Positions 14,970 through 23,839 of a stretch of 32,566 bases of DNA are shown piece after piece. Below the pieces are notes generated by a model. That model saw nothing but the letters and a program-made list of their open reading frames with translations. It was not told the DNA's origin and did not search any database. The DNA comes from Pseudonocardiaceae bacterium (GTDB lineage: Bacteria; Actinomycetota; Actinomycetes; Mycobacteriales; Pseudonocardiaceae). The translations under genes and the position numbers were made by a program. How positions within the stretch are numbered: position 1 is the stretch's first letter; each line of letters begins with the position of its first letter. The stretch is taken from positions 1-32,566 of the forward strand of contig WHSZ01000071.1 of NCBI GenBank assembly GCA_009379845.1. Direction: 5' to 3'.

Positions 14970-15039
14970 TGTCACGGCAACGAAACAACTGGCGGAACTT
15001 GCCAAAGATAGTCGCCCGCGCTCGCCAGAAGTTGCCAGT
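14970..15039 (+). promoter_or_regulatory. Upstream control region of the liv operon
   Basis: This gene-free stretch carries a second copy of the PucR-associated motif (TGTCACGGCAACG, 14970-14982). It also has an inverted pair, ACTGGC-N2-AACTT at 14988-15000 and AAGTTGCCAGT at 15029-15039. GGCAAC (14976) and GTTGCC (15031) are also mutually inverted. The clustering of GGCAA/TTGCC half-sites suggests an operator for a dimeric or tetrameric regulator. No convincing -35/-10 pair was found between here and 15168. Confidence 0.4.
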
Positions 15040-15168
15040 GTTCCATCGCTGATCCCGCCCTACTTTTGACGCCACGGTTCGACAGAGTGTCGTCCTCAGG
15101 ACCCGCATCAGCGCGAATCCCCGACTGTACCGCCGAATTTCTGTCGAGTTGAACCGGAGGTGAGCACC

Positions 15169-16047
15169 GTGGCCGAGCTCGGTCAGTACCTCGGCAATGG
15201 TCTCACCCTGGGATGTATTTACGCGTTGATGGCGATCGGCCTCACGCTGGTCTTCGGCTACATGAACGTGGTGAACTTCGCGCACGGCGAGTTCTACATG
15301 GTCGGCGCCTACCTGGCTTTCACCATCACCGACATCCTCGGTCTCTCCTTCGTGCTCGGGCTGCTCGCCGCGATCGTCGGCGCGATCGTGCTCGGGGTGC
15401 TGGTGGACATCGGGATTCTGCGGAAACTGCGGCAGTACGACGACATCGCCATGCCGATCCTCGCCACCATCGGGCTGTCCATCCTGTTGCAGAACCTCGC
15501 GATTCTGATCTGGAATCCGGTACCGAAGACCGCGGGTTCGCCGGTCTCCGGCAGCAGCATCGATCTGCTCGTGATGCGCACGACGCCGCAGAACATCTTC
15601 ATCGTCGTCGCGGCCGCGGTATCCGTGTTGCTCGCGTTCCTGTTCATGACGCGCACCCGCGCCGGACTGAAGATGCGCGCGACGTTCCAGGATCCGATGG
15701 CCAGCTGGCTGATGGGTGTGAACGTGCGGCGGATTTACGCCATGACGTTCGCGTTCGGGGCGGCCATGGCCGCGATCGGAGGGGTGCTCATCTCCACCGT
15801 TTTCCAGATGACGCCGACGATGGGTGCGGTCGCCACCGCGAAGTCGTTCGTCGTGGTGATTCTCGGTGGGCTCGGTTCGTTCCCCGGTGCGATTCTCGGC
15901 GGGCTGCTGCTCGGCCTCGTGGAGAGTTTTGGCGCCGGTTACCTTTCCGCTGACTACGAGGACGCGTTCGGCTTGCTGGTGCTGCTCGTGGTGTTGTTGC
16001 TGCGGCCGCGTGGCCTGTTCGGGGCGCCGAAGGCGGTGCAGGAATGA
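15169..16047 (+). CDS. livH: ABC importer permease, LivH type
   Basis: A 292-residue integral membrane protein with about eight hydrophobic segments. GLTLGCIYALMAIGLTLVFG leads into MNVVNFAHGEFYMVGAY, the LivH signature. VVVILGGLGSFPGAILGG near the C-terminus is the cytoplasmic loop that contacts the ATPase. GTG 15169 is chosen because GGAGG ends eight bases before it; an in-frame GTG at 15160 overlaps that site. It is the first gene of the operon and overlaps livM by four bases (ATGA). Family members import branched-chain amino acids, but also urea, short-chain amides and many aromatic acids. Confidence 0.93.
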   Translation: MAELGQYLGNGLTLGCIYALMAIGLTLVFGYMNVVNFAHGEFYMVGAYLAFTITDILGLSFVLGLLAAIVGAIVLGVLVDIGILRKLRQYDDIAMPILATIGLSILLQNLAILIWNPVPKTAGSPVSGSSIDLLVMRTTPQNIFIVVAAAVSVLLAFLFMTRTRAGLKMRATFQDPMASWLMGVNVRRIYAMTFAFGAAMAAIGGVLISTVFQMTPTMGAVATAKSFVVVILGGLGSFPGAILGGLLLGLVESFGAGYLSADYEDAFGLLVLLVVLLLRPRGLFGAPKAVQE

Positions 16048-17054
16048 CATTTCTGGGAACCAGATCCTTCCGGGTGCTGTGCGCCGTCGGCGGCGTCGTG
16101 GTGTTGCTGCTCGCCGGCACCATGTCCGGCTCGTATCAGAGCCAGATCGCCTCGCTCGCCGCGATTTACGTGATCATGGCGACCAGCCTGAACCTGCTGC
16201 TCGGCTACTCGGGGCTGCTCAGCCTTGGGCATCAGGCCTTCTTCGGGCTCGGTGCCTACACCAGCGCGATCTTGTGTACCGAACTCGGTGTGCCGATGTT
16301 GCTCGGAGTCGTGCTCAGTGCCGCCCTCGCGCTGTGCGTCGGGTGGCTGATCGGCCGGATCACCCTGCGGCTGCGTGCCGCGTTCTTCGTGATCGCGACC
16401 TTCGCGGTCGCCGAGATCTTCCGGTTGATCGCGCTCAACTGGGTCGAGCTCACTGGCGGCCCCATGGGGTATTCCGGGATACCGCCGGTTTCGCTGTTCG
16501 GTCAGGAGATCATCTCGCCGCAGGCGGTGTACCCGGTGGTGTTCGTGATCGCCGCGCTTGTCGTCGTGGTGGTCGCCCGGCTGGCCGGCTCCAGCCTCGG
16601 TTACAGCCTGCGTGGCCTTGCCGAGAACGAGAATCTCGCGCGGGCGGTTGGCATCGACACCGCGCGGCACGCGAACATCGTGTTCAGCCTCAGCGGTGCG
16701 ATGGCCGCGATCGCCGGTTCGCTGTACGCGCACACGCTGGGCTTCGTGTCACCGGAAGTGTTCGGCTTCCCGATCATGATCAACACGCTGTTGATGGTGA
16801 TCGGCGGTGGCATCGGCACCGTGCTGGGGCCGGTGATCGGGGCGGTGCTGTTCACCCAGCTTCCCGAGGCTCTCCGGTTCAGTGACGAGTGGCGGCTGAT
16901 CATCTTTGGTCTGGTGCTCGTACTGCTGGTGCGGTTCATGCCGCGTGGCCTTTACGGCACCGCGGTTCGCGCCTACCAGCAACGAAAGGCGCAGCGGGCG
17001 CCGGAACCCGCACCGTCCGACACGGACAGGACGGAGGTGCACGATGGCGCATGA
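16044..17054 (+). CDS. livM: ABC importer permease, LivM type
   Basis: A 336-residue permease paired with LivH. SLNLLLGYSGLLSLGHQAFFGLGAY, cut to its core GYSGLLSLGHQAFFGLGAY, is the LivM signature in the first third. The coupling loop reads GGGIGTVLGPVIGA, followed by a final membrane segment ending FMPRGLYG. A hydrophilic tail rich in Pro, Glu and Asp follows. Its start overlaps the livH stop and its end overlaps livG, indicating tight translational coupling. It forms the membrane channel together with LivH. Confidence 0.93.
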   Translation: MTFLGTRSFRVLCAVGGVVVLLLAGTMSGSYQSQIASLAAIYVIMATSLNLLLGYSGLLSLGHQAFFGLGAYTSAILCTELGVPMLLGVVLSAALALCVGWLIGRITLRLRAAFFVIATFAVAEIFRLIALNWVELTGGPMGYSGIPPVSLFGQEIISPQAVYPVVFVIAALVVVVVARLAGSSLGYSLRGLAENENLARAVGIDTARHANIVFSLSGAMAAIAGSLYAHTLGFVSPEVFGFPIMINTLLMVIGGGIGTVLGPVIGAVLFTQLPEALRFSDEWRLIIFGLVLVLLVRFMPRGLYGTAVRAYQQRKAQRAPEPAPSDTDRTEVHDGA

Positions 17055-17853
17055 CCTCCTGCTCGGGCGCGGCGAGGCGACCTCGGAGCAACTCGCGGTG
17101 CGGGACCTCACCGTACGATTCGGTGCGCTGACCGCGGTTTCCGAGTTCTCCCTTGACCTCCTCGCCGCCAGGATCACCGCGCTGATCGGGCCGAACGGCG
17201 CGGGGAAGTCGACGGCGTTCAACGCGATCACCGGCTTCGTGCCCGCGGCAGGCGGCACCGTCCAGCTGGGGGAGAAGCAGCTCACCAGGATGTCCCCGCA
17301 CGAGGTTTCCAAACACGGCGTGGTGCGGACATTCCAGAAACGCAGCCTGTTTCCCCGGCTCACCGTTCGAGAGAACCTGCGCATCGGATTCCACCGGACA
17401 GAGCCAAAGTCGGTGTTGTCCGCGGTGCTGGGGCTGCCAGCTCACCGGCGCGCCGGCCGCGAGCTGCACGCGCGTATCGACGCGCTCGCCGAATTCGTCG
17501 GTCTCACCGGGGAACTCGATCGGGAGGCGAGCACCTTGCCGTACGGCCGGCAGCGGCTGCTCGCGGTGGCCATCGCACTGGCCGCACGACCGACGTTCCT
17601 GCTGCTCGACGAACCCACCGCGGGGTTGAACAGCACGGAGAGCGCGGTGGTCGCGAGTCTGCTCCGGCGGGTACGCGAGGCCGGCGTCGGGGTGTTGCTT
17701 GTCGAGCACGACATGAAGTTCCTGCTCGCGCTTTCCGATCACGTCGCCGTGCTGAACGCGGGGGAGAAGATCGCGGAGGGCAGCCCCGAACAGATCCAGC
17801 GGGACGCCCGGGTACGCGCCGCATACCTCGGCGAGAGGCATATCGCATGTTGA
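17044..17853 (+). CDS. livG: ABC importer ATPase, LivG type
   Basis: A 269-residue cytoplasmic ATPase. Walker A is GPNGAGKST (49-57), the Q-loop is in RTFQKRSLF, Walker B is LLLDEPTAGL (186-195) and the switch histidine is His222 in VEHD. The ABC signature is the LivG variant LPYGRQRLL rather than LSGGQ, as is normal for this subunit. The start ATG 17044 lies inside the end of livM. It powers transport with LivF. Nothing unusual apart from a 20-residue N-terminal lead before the first strand. Confidence 0.93.
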   Translation: MAHDLLLGRGEATSEQLAVRDLTVRFGALTAVSEFSLDLLAARITALIGPNGAGKSTAFNAITGFVPAAGGTVQLGEKQLTRMSPHEVSKHGVVRTFQKRSLFPRLTVRENLRIGFHRTEPKSVLSAVLGLPAHRRAGRELHARIDALAEFVGLTGELDREASTLPYGRQRLLAVAIALAARPTFLLLDEPTAGLNSTESAVVASLLRRVREAGVGVLLVEHDMKFLLALSDHVAVLNAGEKIAEGSPEQIQRDARVRAAYLGERHIAC

Positions 17854-18539
17854 CCGTCCGAGGGCTCGTCGCCGGCTACGGCCGGGTACCCGCGATCTCC
17901 GACATCGACCTGGATGTCGGAGCGGGGGAGCTTGTCGCGATTATCGGTAGCAACGGGGCCGGCAAATCCACGTTGCTGCGCACGATATCCGGGTTGATCA
18001 GTGCGACAGCGGGCAGCGTGCGGTTCGACGACGTGGAGATCACGAACCGGCGCCCGGATCGGATCGTGGCCGCCGGCCTGGTGCATTGCCCGGAGGGACG
18101 GCACGTGTTCCAGGGGTTGAGCGTGCGGGACAACCTGCGCGTCGCGGGAGGGGCCACGCGTTCCCAGCAACACGAGGACGAGGTGTTCACGCTCTTCCCG
18201 GTGCTCGGCGAACGGCTGTCCCAACTGGCCGGCAGCCTCTCCGGCGGGGAGCAGCAGATGCTCGCCATCGGTCGGACCCTGATGGCCAGTCCCAAGCTCG
18301 TCATGCTCGACGAACCGTCGCTCGGTCTGGCACCGCTGCTGGTCGAGCAAGTGCTGAAGGTGGCCGCCCGGATCAGGGACACCGGCCGCACCGTTCTGCT
18401 CGTCGAGCAGAACGCCGAACTCGCCCTCGACGTCGCCGACCGGGCCTACGTGCTCGAACGCGGGCGAATCACCAATTCCGGCGCCGCCAACGAACTCGCC
18501 GGCAGTCGTGCCATTCGTGAGGCGTACCTCGGTGGTTGA
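17847..18539 (+). CDS. livF: ABC importer ATPase, LivF type
   Basis: A 230-residue ATPase partner of LivG. Walker A is GSNGAGKST (34-42), the ABC signature LSGGEQQ (131-137), Walker B LVMLDEP (151-157), and VEQN takes the place of the switch histidine, as usual in LivF. CPEGRHVFQGLSVRDNL is the family's Q-loop block. It overlaps livG by seven bases and ends 27 bases before the binding-protein gene. Confidence 0.93.
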   Translation: MLTVRGLVAGYGRVPAISDIDLDVGAGELVAIIGSNGAGKSTLLRTISGLISATAGSVRFDDVEITNRRPDRIVAAGLVHCPEGRHVFQGLSVRDNLRVAGGATRSQQHEDEVFTLFPVLGERLSQLAGSLSGGEQQMLAIGRTLMASPKLVMLDEPSLGLAPLLVEQVLKVAARIRDTGRTVLLVEQNAELALDVADRAYVLERGRITNSGAANELAGSRAIREAYLGG

Positions 18540-18566
18540 CCGAGCCGCACATGTGGAGGTTTTGCA

Positions 18567-19757
18567 ATGCGTCACCGGAGAATCGCGATCCTCGCGATAC
18601 CCCTACTTCTCGGCCCTGCGGCATGCGTTTCCGAGCCGGCTGAGAGCGCGGATGTGCTCACCATCGGCGTCGCGCAACCGTTGAGCGGCCCGGTGGCCAG
18701 CGCCGGGCAGGCTGTCCGGCACGGCGCCGAGATCGCCGCTGCGGAGATCAACGCGGCAGGCGGCGTCAACGGCACCAAGATCAAACTGCAGATCGAGGAT
18801 GGCGCCAACGACCCTGCCACCTGTGTGAACGTGGCGCAGAGCCTGGTGAACCGCTCGCAGGTACCGGTGGTGATGGGCGGCTGGGGCTCGTCCTGCACGC
18901 TCGCCATGCAACCGGTTCTGGAGCGCGCGCAGGTGCCGCTGCTGGTCGAAACGTCCAGCTCGGACAAGGTGACCGACAAGGGCGACTCCGGTGGGGACTG
19001 GACCTTCCGGATCTCCCCGACCTCCAGTATGGAAGCCGCGGCACTGCGCCCGGTGCTGAAGGACATGAACATCAAGCGGGCGTTCACGCTGTCGGTGAAC
19101 AACGACTTCGGCCTCGGAGCGGCGCAGCACTACGGCGAGGATCTCACCGACCTCGGCGCGAAGGTGGTCGGCGGCGCCAAGTTCGACCAGACCGAGCAGA
19201 GTTTCGCCGGGGTCGTCACGCAGGCGATCGCATCCGGTGCGGACACCTGGATCGTCACCAGTGACGCGGCACAGATCGCTTTGCTGCTCAAGGAAGCCAA
19301 GGGTCAGGGCGCGAAGGCCCGCATCATCACCACGGGCGGCTCGAACAGCCCTACCCAGGTGCTGCAGCTTGCCGGCAAGGCCGCCGCAGAGGGCAGTTTC
19401 GCCACGATGTTCTTCCCGGTATTCGATCCAAGCAAGGCCGCGGCGCCGGACCAGGCGAAGAAATTCATCAAGTCCTGGCGGGAGAAGCGCTACGACGAGG
19501 GTGAGATCACCGAAGGGGTGCGTGGCTACCAGGGCATCAAGGTGATCGCCGAGGCGATGCGCTCGGCCGAAGACCCGAAGGATCCGAAGGCGATCCGCGA
19601 TGCGCTTGCCAAGGTGAACGTGCCAGGGGCGATCTACGGCGACATCTCCTTCCAGAACTGGAACAACCTGGTCAACCAGGCCATTCCACCGGTTTATCTG
19701 GTGCGCACCAACAAGAGCGAGATCGAACTCGTCGGCACCGGAAACCCGCCCTACTGA
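18567..19757 (+). CDS. livK: ABC importer substrate-binding lipoprotein, LivK type
   Basis: A 396-residue periplasmic-binding-protein fold protein. Residues 1-20 form a lipoprotein signal (MRHRR, a hydrophobic core, then PAAC with Cys20); the proline at -3 makes the lipobox slightly unusual. TIGVAQPLSGPVASAGQAV and GAEIAAAEINAAGGVNG are the standard opening of the LivK fold. The mature protein would be tethered to the outer face of the membrane and deliver the ligand to LivHM. Its place inside a catabolic operon suggests the ligand is the pathway substrate and not simply leucine or valine. GGAGG precedes the ATG by seven bases. Confidence 0.92.
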   Translation: MRHRRIAILAIPLLLGPAACVSEPAESADVLTIGVAQPLSGPVASAGQAVRHGAEIAAAEINAAGGVNGTKIKLQIEDGANDPATCVNVAQSLVNRSQVPVVMGGWGSSCTLAMQPVLERAQVPLLVETSSSDKVTDKGDSGGDWTFRISPTSSMEAAALRPVLKDMNIKRAFTLSVNNDFGLGAAQHYGEDLTDLGAKVVGGAKFDQTEQSFAGVVTQAIASGADTWIVTSDAAQIALLLKEAKGQGAKARIITTGGSNSPTQVLQLAGKAAAEGSFATMFFPVFDPSKAAAPDQAKKFIKSWREKRYDEGEITEGVRGYQGIKVIAEAMRSAEDPKDPKAIRDALAKVNVPGAIYGDISFQNWNNLVNQAIPPVYLVRTNKSEIELVGTGNPPY

Positions 19758-19796
19758 CGAGGTTCTGATCCGGTCCACAAAGGAGGTTGAAGTCCC

Positions 19797-20756
19797 ATGT
19801 CCGTGCAGTTCGGTCTGGCACTCGAGAATTTCACCCCGGCGTCGAAAGAGCCCGATATCGATGCGGTCATCGAGTACGCCACGCGCGCGGAGGAACTCGG
19901 CTTCCAGTCGCTGTGGGTGTGGGATCATCTTTTCCTCGGCGCGAAGCGACCGTTCCCCACCCTGGAATCCCTCACCACCCTGGCGGTGCTCGCGGCGCAC
20001 ACCACCGAGGTCACCCTCGGCACCGGGGTGCTGGTGCTGCCGGTCCGGCAGCCCGCGGTGCTGGCGAAGGTGGCCGGCACCCTGCAGGCCGCCTCACACG
20101 GCAGGCTCACGCTCGGCATGGCGGCAGGGTGGTACGAGCGCGAGTTCGAGGCGACCGGGACCCGGTTCGCCGGTCGAGGGCGGTTGTTCGAACGCAACCT
20201 CGAGGTGCTGCGACGATTGTGGGAGGAGGACGGCGTCAGCGGTGACTACGGCGACGTGCAGTTGCGCAACGTGCGGATGTTGCCGCTGCCCAAGCCGAGG
20301 CCAACGGTGCTGATCGGCGGCTATGTCGACCGGGTGCTGAAGAGGGTGGCGACCAAGAGCGACGGCTGGCTCACCTACTTCTACACCGCGGAGAGCTTCT
20401 CCCGAAGCTGGCAGAAGATTCGCGGATTCGCCGCAGAAGCCGGCCGCGACCCGGACGAGCTGTCCAATGTGGCGCAGCTGCCGCTGTGTATCGCGGATTC
20501 CTACGAGGAGGGCGACGCCAAGGTGCGCGCGTTCGTCGCGGACTACTTCGATCTCGCCGAGTGGAGCGAGTCCACGGCGGACAGCGCGGTCCGGGGCACG
20601 CCGGAGCAGTGTGCCGAGCAGATCGCGGCTCACCTCGAGGCCGGTTCCGAACACCTGGTGTTCGCGCCGTACAACTACGAGCAGGAGCAGGTGGAACGAC
20701 TCGCCAGCGAGGTCCTCCCGCTGGTGCGCAACGTGCCGACCGGCGGGGCGCGATGA
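19797..20756 (+). CDS. LLM-class flavin/F420-dependent oxidoreductase
   Basis: A 319-residue TIM-barrel enzyme of the luciferase-like family. Typical segments are ELGFQSLWVWDHLF (residues about 32-45), VTLGTGVLVLPVRQPAVLAKVAGTL, SHGRLTLGMAAGWYEREF and PRPTVLIGG. Actinobacterial members use either F420 or FMN; the sequence does not settle which. Possible roles are hydride transfer to an unsaturated acyl intermediate or a flavin monooxygenase step. AAAGGAGG stands ten bases before the ATG, a strong ribosome site inside the operon. The stop overlaps the CoA-transferase start by four bases, so the two proteins are probably made together. Confidence 0.88.
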   Translation: MSVQFGLALENFTPASKEPDIDAVIEYATRAEELGFQSLWVWDHLFLGAKRPFPTLESLTTLAVLAAHTTEVTLGTGVLVLPVRQPAVLAKVAGTLQAASHGRLTLGMAAGWYEREFEATGTRFAGRGRLFERNLEVLRRLWEEDGVSGDYGDVQLRNVRMLPLPKPRPTVLIGGYVDRVLKRVATKSDGWLTYFYTAESFSRSWQKIRGFAAEAGRDPDELSNVAQLPLCIADSYEEGDAKVRAFVADYFDLAEWSESTADSAVRGTPEQCAEQIAAHLEAGSEHLVFAPYNYEQEQVERLASEVLPLVRNVPTGGAR

Positions 20757-21706
20757 CCACGGCTGATTTCAGGCAGGCTCGCGCGGAACTGGAAGGCCAT
20801 GAGCGTCCGGTTCGGGAGAAGCTCGTCACCGCGGAGGAAGCGCTGCGCGTGGTGGAAGACGATCAGCACGTCGCGATCGGCGGCACGCTGTACTCCCGCA
20901 CCCCGATGGCGCTGCTGTTCGAGCTGCTGCGTCAGGGCCGCTCCGGGCTGACCGTGTCCCGCCCGCTCAGCTGCTACGAGGTTGAGCTGTTCCTCGCCTC
21001 GGGCGCCGCGCGGCGGGTGGTCACCAGCTGGGTGGGCATCGGGCTGCAATGGGGGCTGGCCGGGGTGCTCAGGGAGTATGTGGAGGGTGGCCTCGCCACC
21101 TTCGAGGAATGGAGCCATCTCGCTCTCGGGCTGCGCTACAAGGCGGCCGCGATGGGGGTGCCGTTCCTGCCGACGCTGACCATGCTCGGCTCCGATCTGG
21201 CCACGGTAGCCGGCACGAGCACGGTGACCTGCCCCTACACCAACGAGAACTTGCTGGCCGTGCCGGCGTTGCATCCGGACGTGGCACTGCTGCACGTGCA
21301 CCGCGCGGATATGTACGGCAACGCGCAGGTCGACGGCTACCGGCATATGGACGTGGACATGGCACGTGCCGCGCGGCGCGTGGTGGTCAGCGCCGAGGAA
21401 ATCGTGTCACCCGAAAGGATCCGAGCCGCGCCGGCGGACACCATGCTGCCGCACTTCGCGGTTGACGTGGTGGTGGAGGCCCCGTACGGGGCATACCCGC
21501 ACGAGTGCTATGGCCGGTACGAGGCGGATACCGAGCATTTCGACGATTACGTGAGCGCGGTGCGCGCGGGCGGGGCCGACGGCGCGAGGCGATACCTCGA
21601 CGAACACGTGCACGGCTACCCCGACTTCGCCGCCTTCATCGCCGGAGTCGGCCCGGAACGTCTCGCGCGCCAACGGAAACAGGCTGAGGAGCTGATGTAC
21701 CGGTGA
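20753..21706 (+). CDS. CoA-transferase alpha subunit (GctA/IpdA-like)
   Basis: A 317-residue class I CoA-transferase subunit. Features seen are a glycine-containing early segment (VAIGGTLYSRTPMAL), LPTLTMLGSD, a CPYTNENLLAVPAL block and DVALLHVHRADMYGNAQVDG, the standard late block of the alpha fold. With the beta subunit encoded next, it should move CoA between an acyl-CoA and a free acid, or hydrolyse a ring-opened CoA ester as IpdAB does in steroid ring degradation. ATG 20753 overlaps the LLM stop. The C-terminal tail RLARQRKQAEELMYR is short and basic. Confidence 0.85.
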   Translation: MTTADFRQARAELEGHERPVREKLVTAEEALRVVEDDQHVAIGGTLYSRTPMALLFELLRQGRSGLTVSRPLSCYEVELFLASGAARRVVTSWVGIGLQWGLAGVLREYVEGGLATFEEWSHLALGLRYKAAAMGVPFLPTLTMLGSDLATVAGTSTVTCPYTNENLLAVPALHPDVALLHVHRADMYGNAQVDGYRHMDVDMARAARRVVVSAEEIVSPERIRAAPADTMLPHFAVDVVVEAPYGAYPHECYGRYEADTEHFDDYVSAVRAGGADGARRYLDEHVHGYPDFAAFIAGVGPERLARQRKQAEELMYR

Positions 21707-22455
21707 CGGCGACCCAGGACGAGATCATGACGATCACGGCCAGCCGGCTGCTCGCCGACGACAAGGTGGTCTTCGCGGGTGTCGGGATGCCACTGCTGGC
21801 TTCCGCACTGGCCGGGCGCCGGCAGGCACCGAACCTGACGGTGGTGCTCGAGGGCGGCATCATCGGTGCGCAGCCGCTGCCCGGCCGGTTGCCCATCTCC
21901 ACCAACGAGATGCGCGCGGCGTACGGCGCACCGATGCTGACCGACATCACCGACATCTTCCTGTTCGCACAGCGCGGTTTCTTCGACTACGGCTTTCTCG
22001 GCGCCGCGCAGGTGGACAGGTACGGCAACATCAACACCAGCTGCATCGGCCGGCACGAGCTTCCGAAGGTCCGGTTGCCAGGCAGCGGCGGGGCGAACGA
22101 CATCATCTCGCTGTGCACCGAGATCTTCATCGTCACGACGCACGAGCCACGCCGGTTCGTCGAGCGGGTGGATTTCGTGACCAGCCCTGGATATCTGCAC
22201 GGCTGGGGTAGCCGAGCGGAATCGGGCCTGGTTTTCGGGCAGGTGAGCAAGGTCGTCACCGATCTCGCGCTGCTGGATTTCGAACCGGAGTCCAAGCATA
22301 TGCGACTACGCGCGCTGCAGCCCGGTGTGACGGTGGACCAGGTGCGAGCAGCCACCGGCTTCGAGCTGCCGGTGGCTGACTCGATCGAAGAACTGCCGGC
22401 TCCGCGGCCGGATGAGCTCGCGATCCTGCGCGATCTCAACGGCGTGACCGACTAG
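21703..22455 (+). CDS. CoA-transferase beta subunit (GctB/IpdB-like)
   Basis: A 250-residue partner of the alpha subunit, starting at GTG 21703 that overlaps the alpha stop (GTGA). Glu50 in TVVLEGGIIGAQPLP lies at the place of the catalytic glutamate of glutaconate CoA-transferase, which forms the glutamyl-CoA intermediate, so true CoA transfer is possible. GFLGAAQVDRYGNINTS and LPGSGGANDIISL are the other family blocks. IpdAB-type hydrolases are an alternative reading. A gene pair of this kind inside an import operon points to CoA activation of the imported acid. Confidence 0.86.
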   Translation: MTATQDEIMTITASRLLADDKVVFAGVGMPLLASALAGRRQAPNLTVVLEGGIIGAQPLPGRLPISTNEMRAAYGAPMLTDITDIFLFAQRGFFDYGFLGAAQVDRYGNINTSCIGRHELPKVRLPGSGGANDIISLCTEIFIVTTHEPRRFVERVDFVTSPGYLHGWGSRAESGLVFGQVSKVVTDLALLDFEPESKHMRLRALQPGVTVDQVRAATGFELPVADSIEELPAPRPDELAILRDLNGVTD

Positions 22456-22467
22456 CGGGAGGTGTCC

Positions 22468-23355
22468 ATGGTTTGCGCTCCGTTCGAGTACGTGCGCGCA
22501 GGCACGTTCGACGAGGCGGTCGGCGTGCTGATCGAGCACGGCGAGGACGCGCAGCTGCTTGCCGGCGGGCAGAGCCTGGTGCCGATGCTCGCACTGCGGC
22601 TGGCCAGGCCCACGGTACTCGTCGATATCAACGACATCGGCGCGCTGCCCCCGGAAGCCGACGGTGCGGTGCTGCCGCTTCCCACCCTGACCCGGCATCG
22701 CGTGTTGCTCGATTCTCCTGTGGTGGCAAGGGAAGTACCGCTGCTCGCGGACTGTGTGCGGCATATCGGCAACGTGCGGGTGCGCAACAGGGGAACGGTC
22801 GGTGGCAGCATGGCGCACGCCGACCCGACCGGCGAGATCGCCTGCGTCGCGCTGACGCTGGACGCACAGGTCGTGGCGCATGGCCCGGCTGGACGGCGAA
22901 CCATCGGTGCGCGGGATTTCTTCGTCACCTACCTGACAACCGCGCTGGAACCCGCGGAAGTGTTGGCAGAGGTACGTTTCCCGGTGTTGCGGCCGGGCCA
23001 GGGCTGGAGTTTCCAGGAGATGGTTCGCCGGGTATCGGACTTCGCGGTGGTCGCGGTGTCCGCGTCGGTGGACCTGGAACCGGACGGTGCGACGGTACGC
23101 GCCATTGACGTGGCGCTTGCCGGGGTCGCCGACCGGCCGGTCCTCGCCGAGCGGGAGGCGCTGGCCCCGTTGCTCGGAACCACGGCGGCGCGGGACCTCG
23201 TGGCCTCCGCCGCCCGATCCGTCGCGGATGCGACCTCGCCGGAAGGTGATGTGCACGCCTCCGGTGCGTATCGCCGGAGGCTGGTGGACGTGCTCACCCG
23301 GCGCGCGATCACCGAAGCACTCGACCGGGCGCGAGAGGGGAGCATTGCGGCATGA
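22468..23355 (+). CDS. Molybdenum hydroxylase FAD subunit (CoxM type)
   Basis: A 295-residue FAD-binding subunit. The pyrophosphate loops are AGGQSLVP (32-39) and TVGGSMAHADP (110-120), followed by a C-terminal CODH-type domain ending in RRRLVDVLTRRA. It accepts electrons from the iron-sulfur subunit and passes them to NAD+, oxygen or a quinone. GGGAGG precedes ATG 22468; an in-frame GTG at 22462 is less likely because it abuts that site. It overlaps the next gene by four bases. The three subunits are encoded in the order medium-small-large. Confidence 0.92.
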   Translation: MVCAPFEYVRAGTFDEAVGVLIEHGEDAQLLAGGQSLVPMLALRLARPTVLVDINDIGALPPEADGAVLPLPTLTRHRVLLDSPVVAREVPLLADCVRHIGNVRVRNRGTVGGSMAHADPTGEIACVALTLDAQVVAHGPAGRRTIGARDFFVTYLTTALEPAEVLAEVRFPVLRPGQGWSFQEMVRRVSDFAVVAVSASVDLEPDGATVRAIDVALAGVADRPVLAEREALAPLLGTTAARDLVASAARSVADATSPEGDVHASGAYRRRLVDVLTRRAITEALDRAREGSIAA

Positions 23356-23837
23356 GCAAGGTTTCGGTGAACCTGTCGGTGAACGGCAGCCAGCACGAGG
23401 TGTGGGTGTTTCCGAACGACCTGCTGCTGGACGTGCTGCACGACGAGCTCGGCCTCGCTGATGTGCGCTACGGCTGCGGCGAGGGGGTCTGCGGCACCTG
23501 CACCGTGCAGCTGGACGGCGAACCGGTCAGCGCCTGCCTGCTGTTCGCCGTGCAGGTGACGGGCCGGGAGATCACCACGGTGCGCGGATTGCTCGGCGAG
23601 GACGACTCGTTGCATCCGATCCAGGAGTGCTTTCTCCGGCACGGCGGCGCGCAGTGCGGATTCTGCACGCCGGGCATGATTCTCACCGCGCACAGCCTCG
23701 CCGAGCGTGCGAATCGCCCGAGCCGCGCGGAGATCCGCTACGAGCTGGTCGGAAACCTGTGCCGCTGCACCGGTTACACGAAGATCCTCGATGCCGTCGA
23801 GGAGTACGTTGACTCGCGGCCGTCCGAGGGGGCATAG
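23352..23837 (+). CDS. Molybdenum hydroxylase 2Fe-2S subunit (CoxS type)
   Basis: A 161-residue protein with two [2Fe-2S] sites. The plant-ferredoxin-like cluster is bound by Cys42, Cys47, Cys50 and Cys62; the second, molybdopterin-proximal cluster by Cys102, Cys105, Cys137 and Cys139 (QCGFC and CRC). All eight ligands are present. It relays electrons from the molybdenum centre to FAD. ATG 23352 overlaps the end of the FAD-subunit gene, and the large-subunit gene begins two bases after its stop. Confidence 0.95.
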   Translation: MSKVSVNLSVNGSQHEVWVFPNDLLLDVLHDELGLADVRYGCGEGVCGTCTVQLDGEPVSACLLFAVQVTGREITTVRGLLGEDDSLHPIQECFLRHGGAQCGFCTPGMILTAHSLAERANRPSRAEIRYELVGNLCRCTGYTKILDAVEEYVDSRPSEGA

Positions 23838-23839
23838 GG

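Noticed and set aside
14842..16050. 402-codon open frame on the minus strand opposite livH
   Set aside because: His/Arg/Glu-rich antisense translation without recognisable domains; livH is unmistakable on the other strand.
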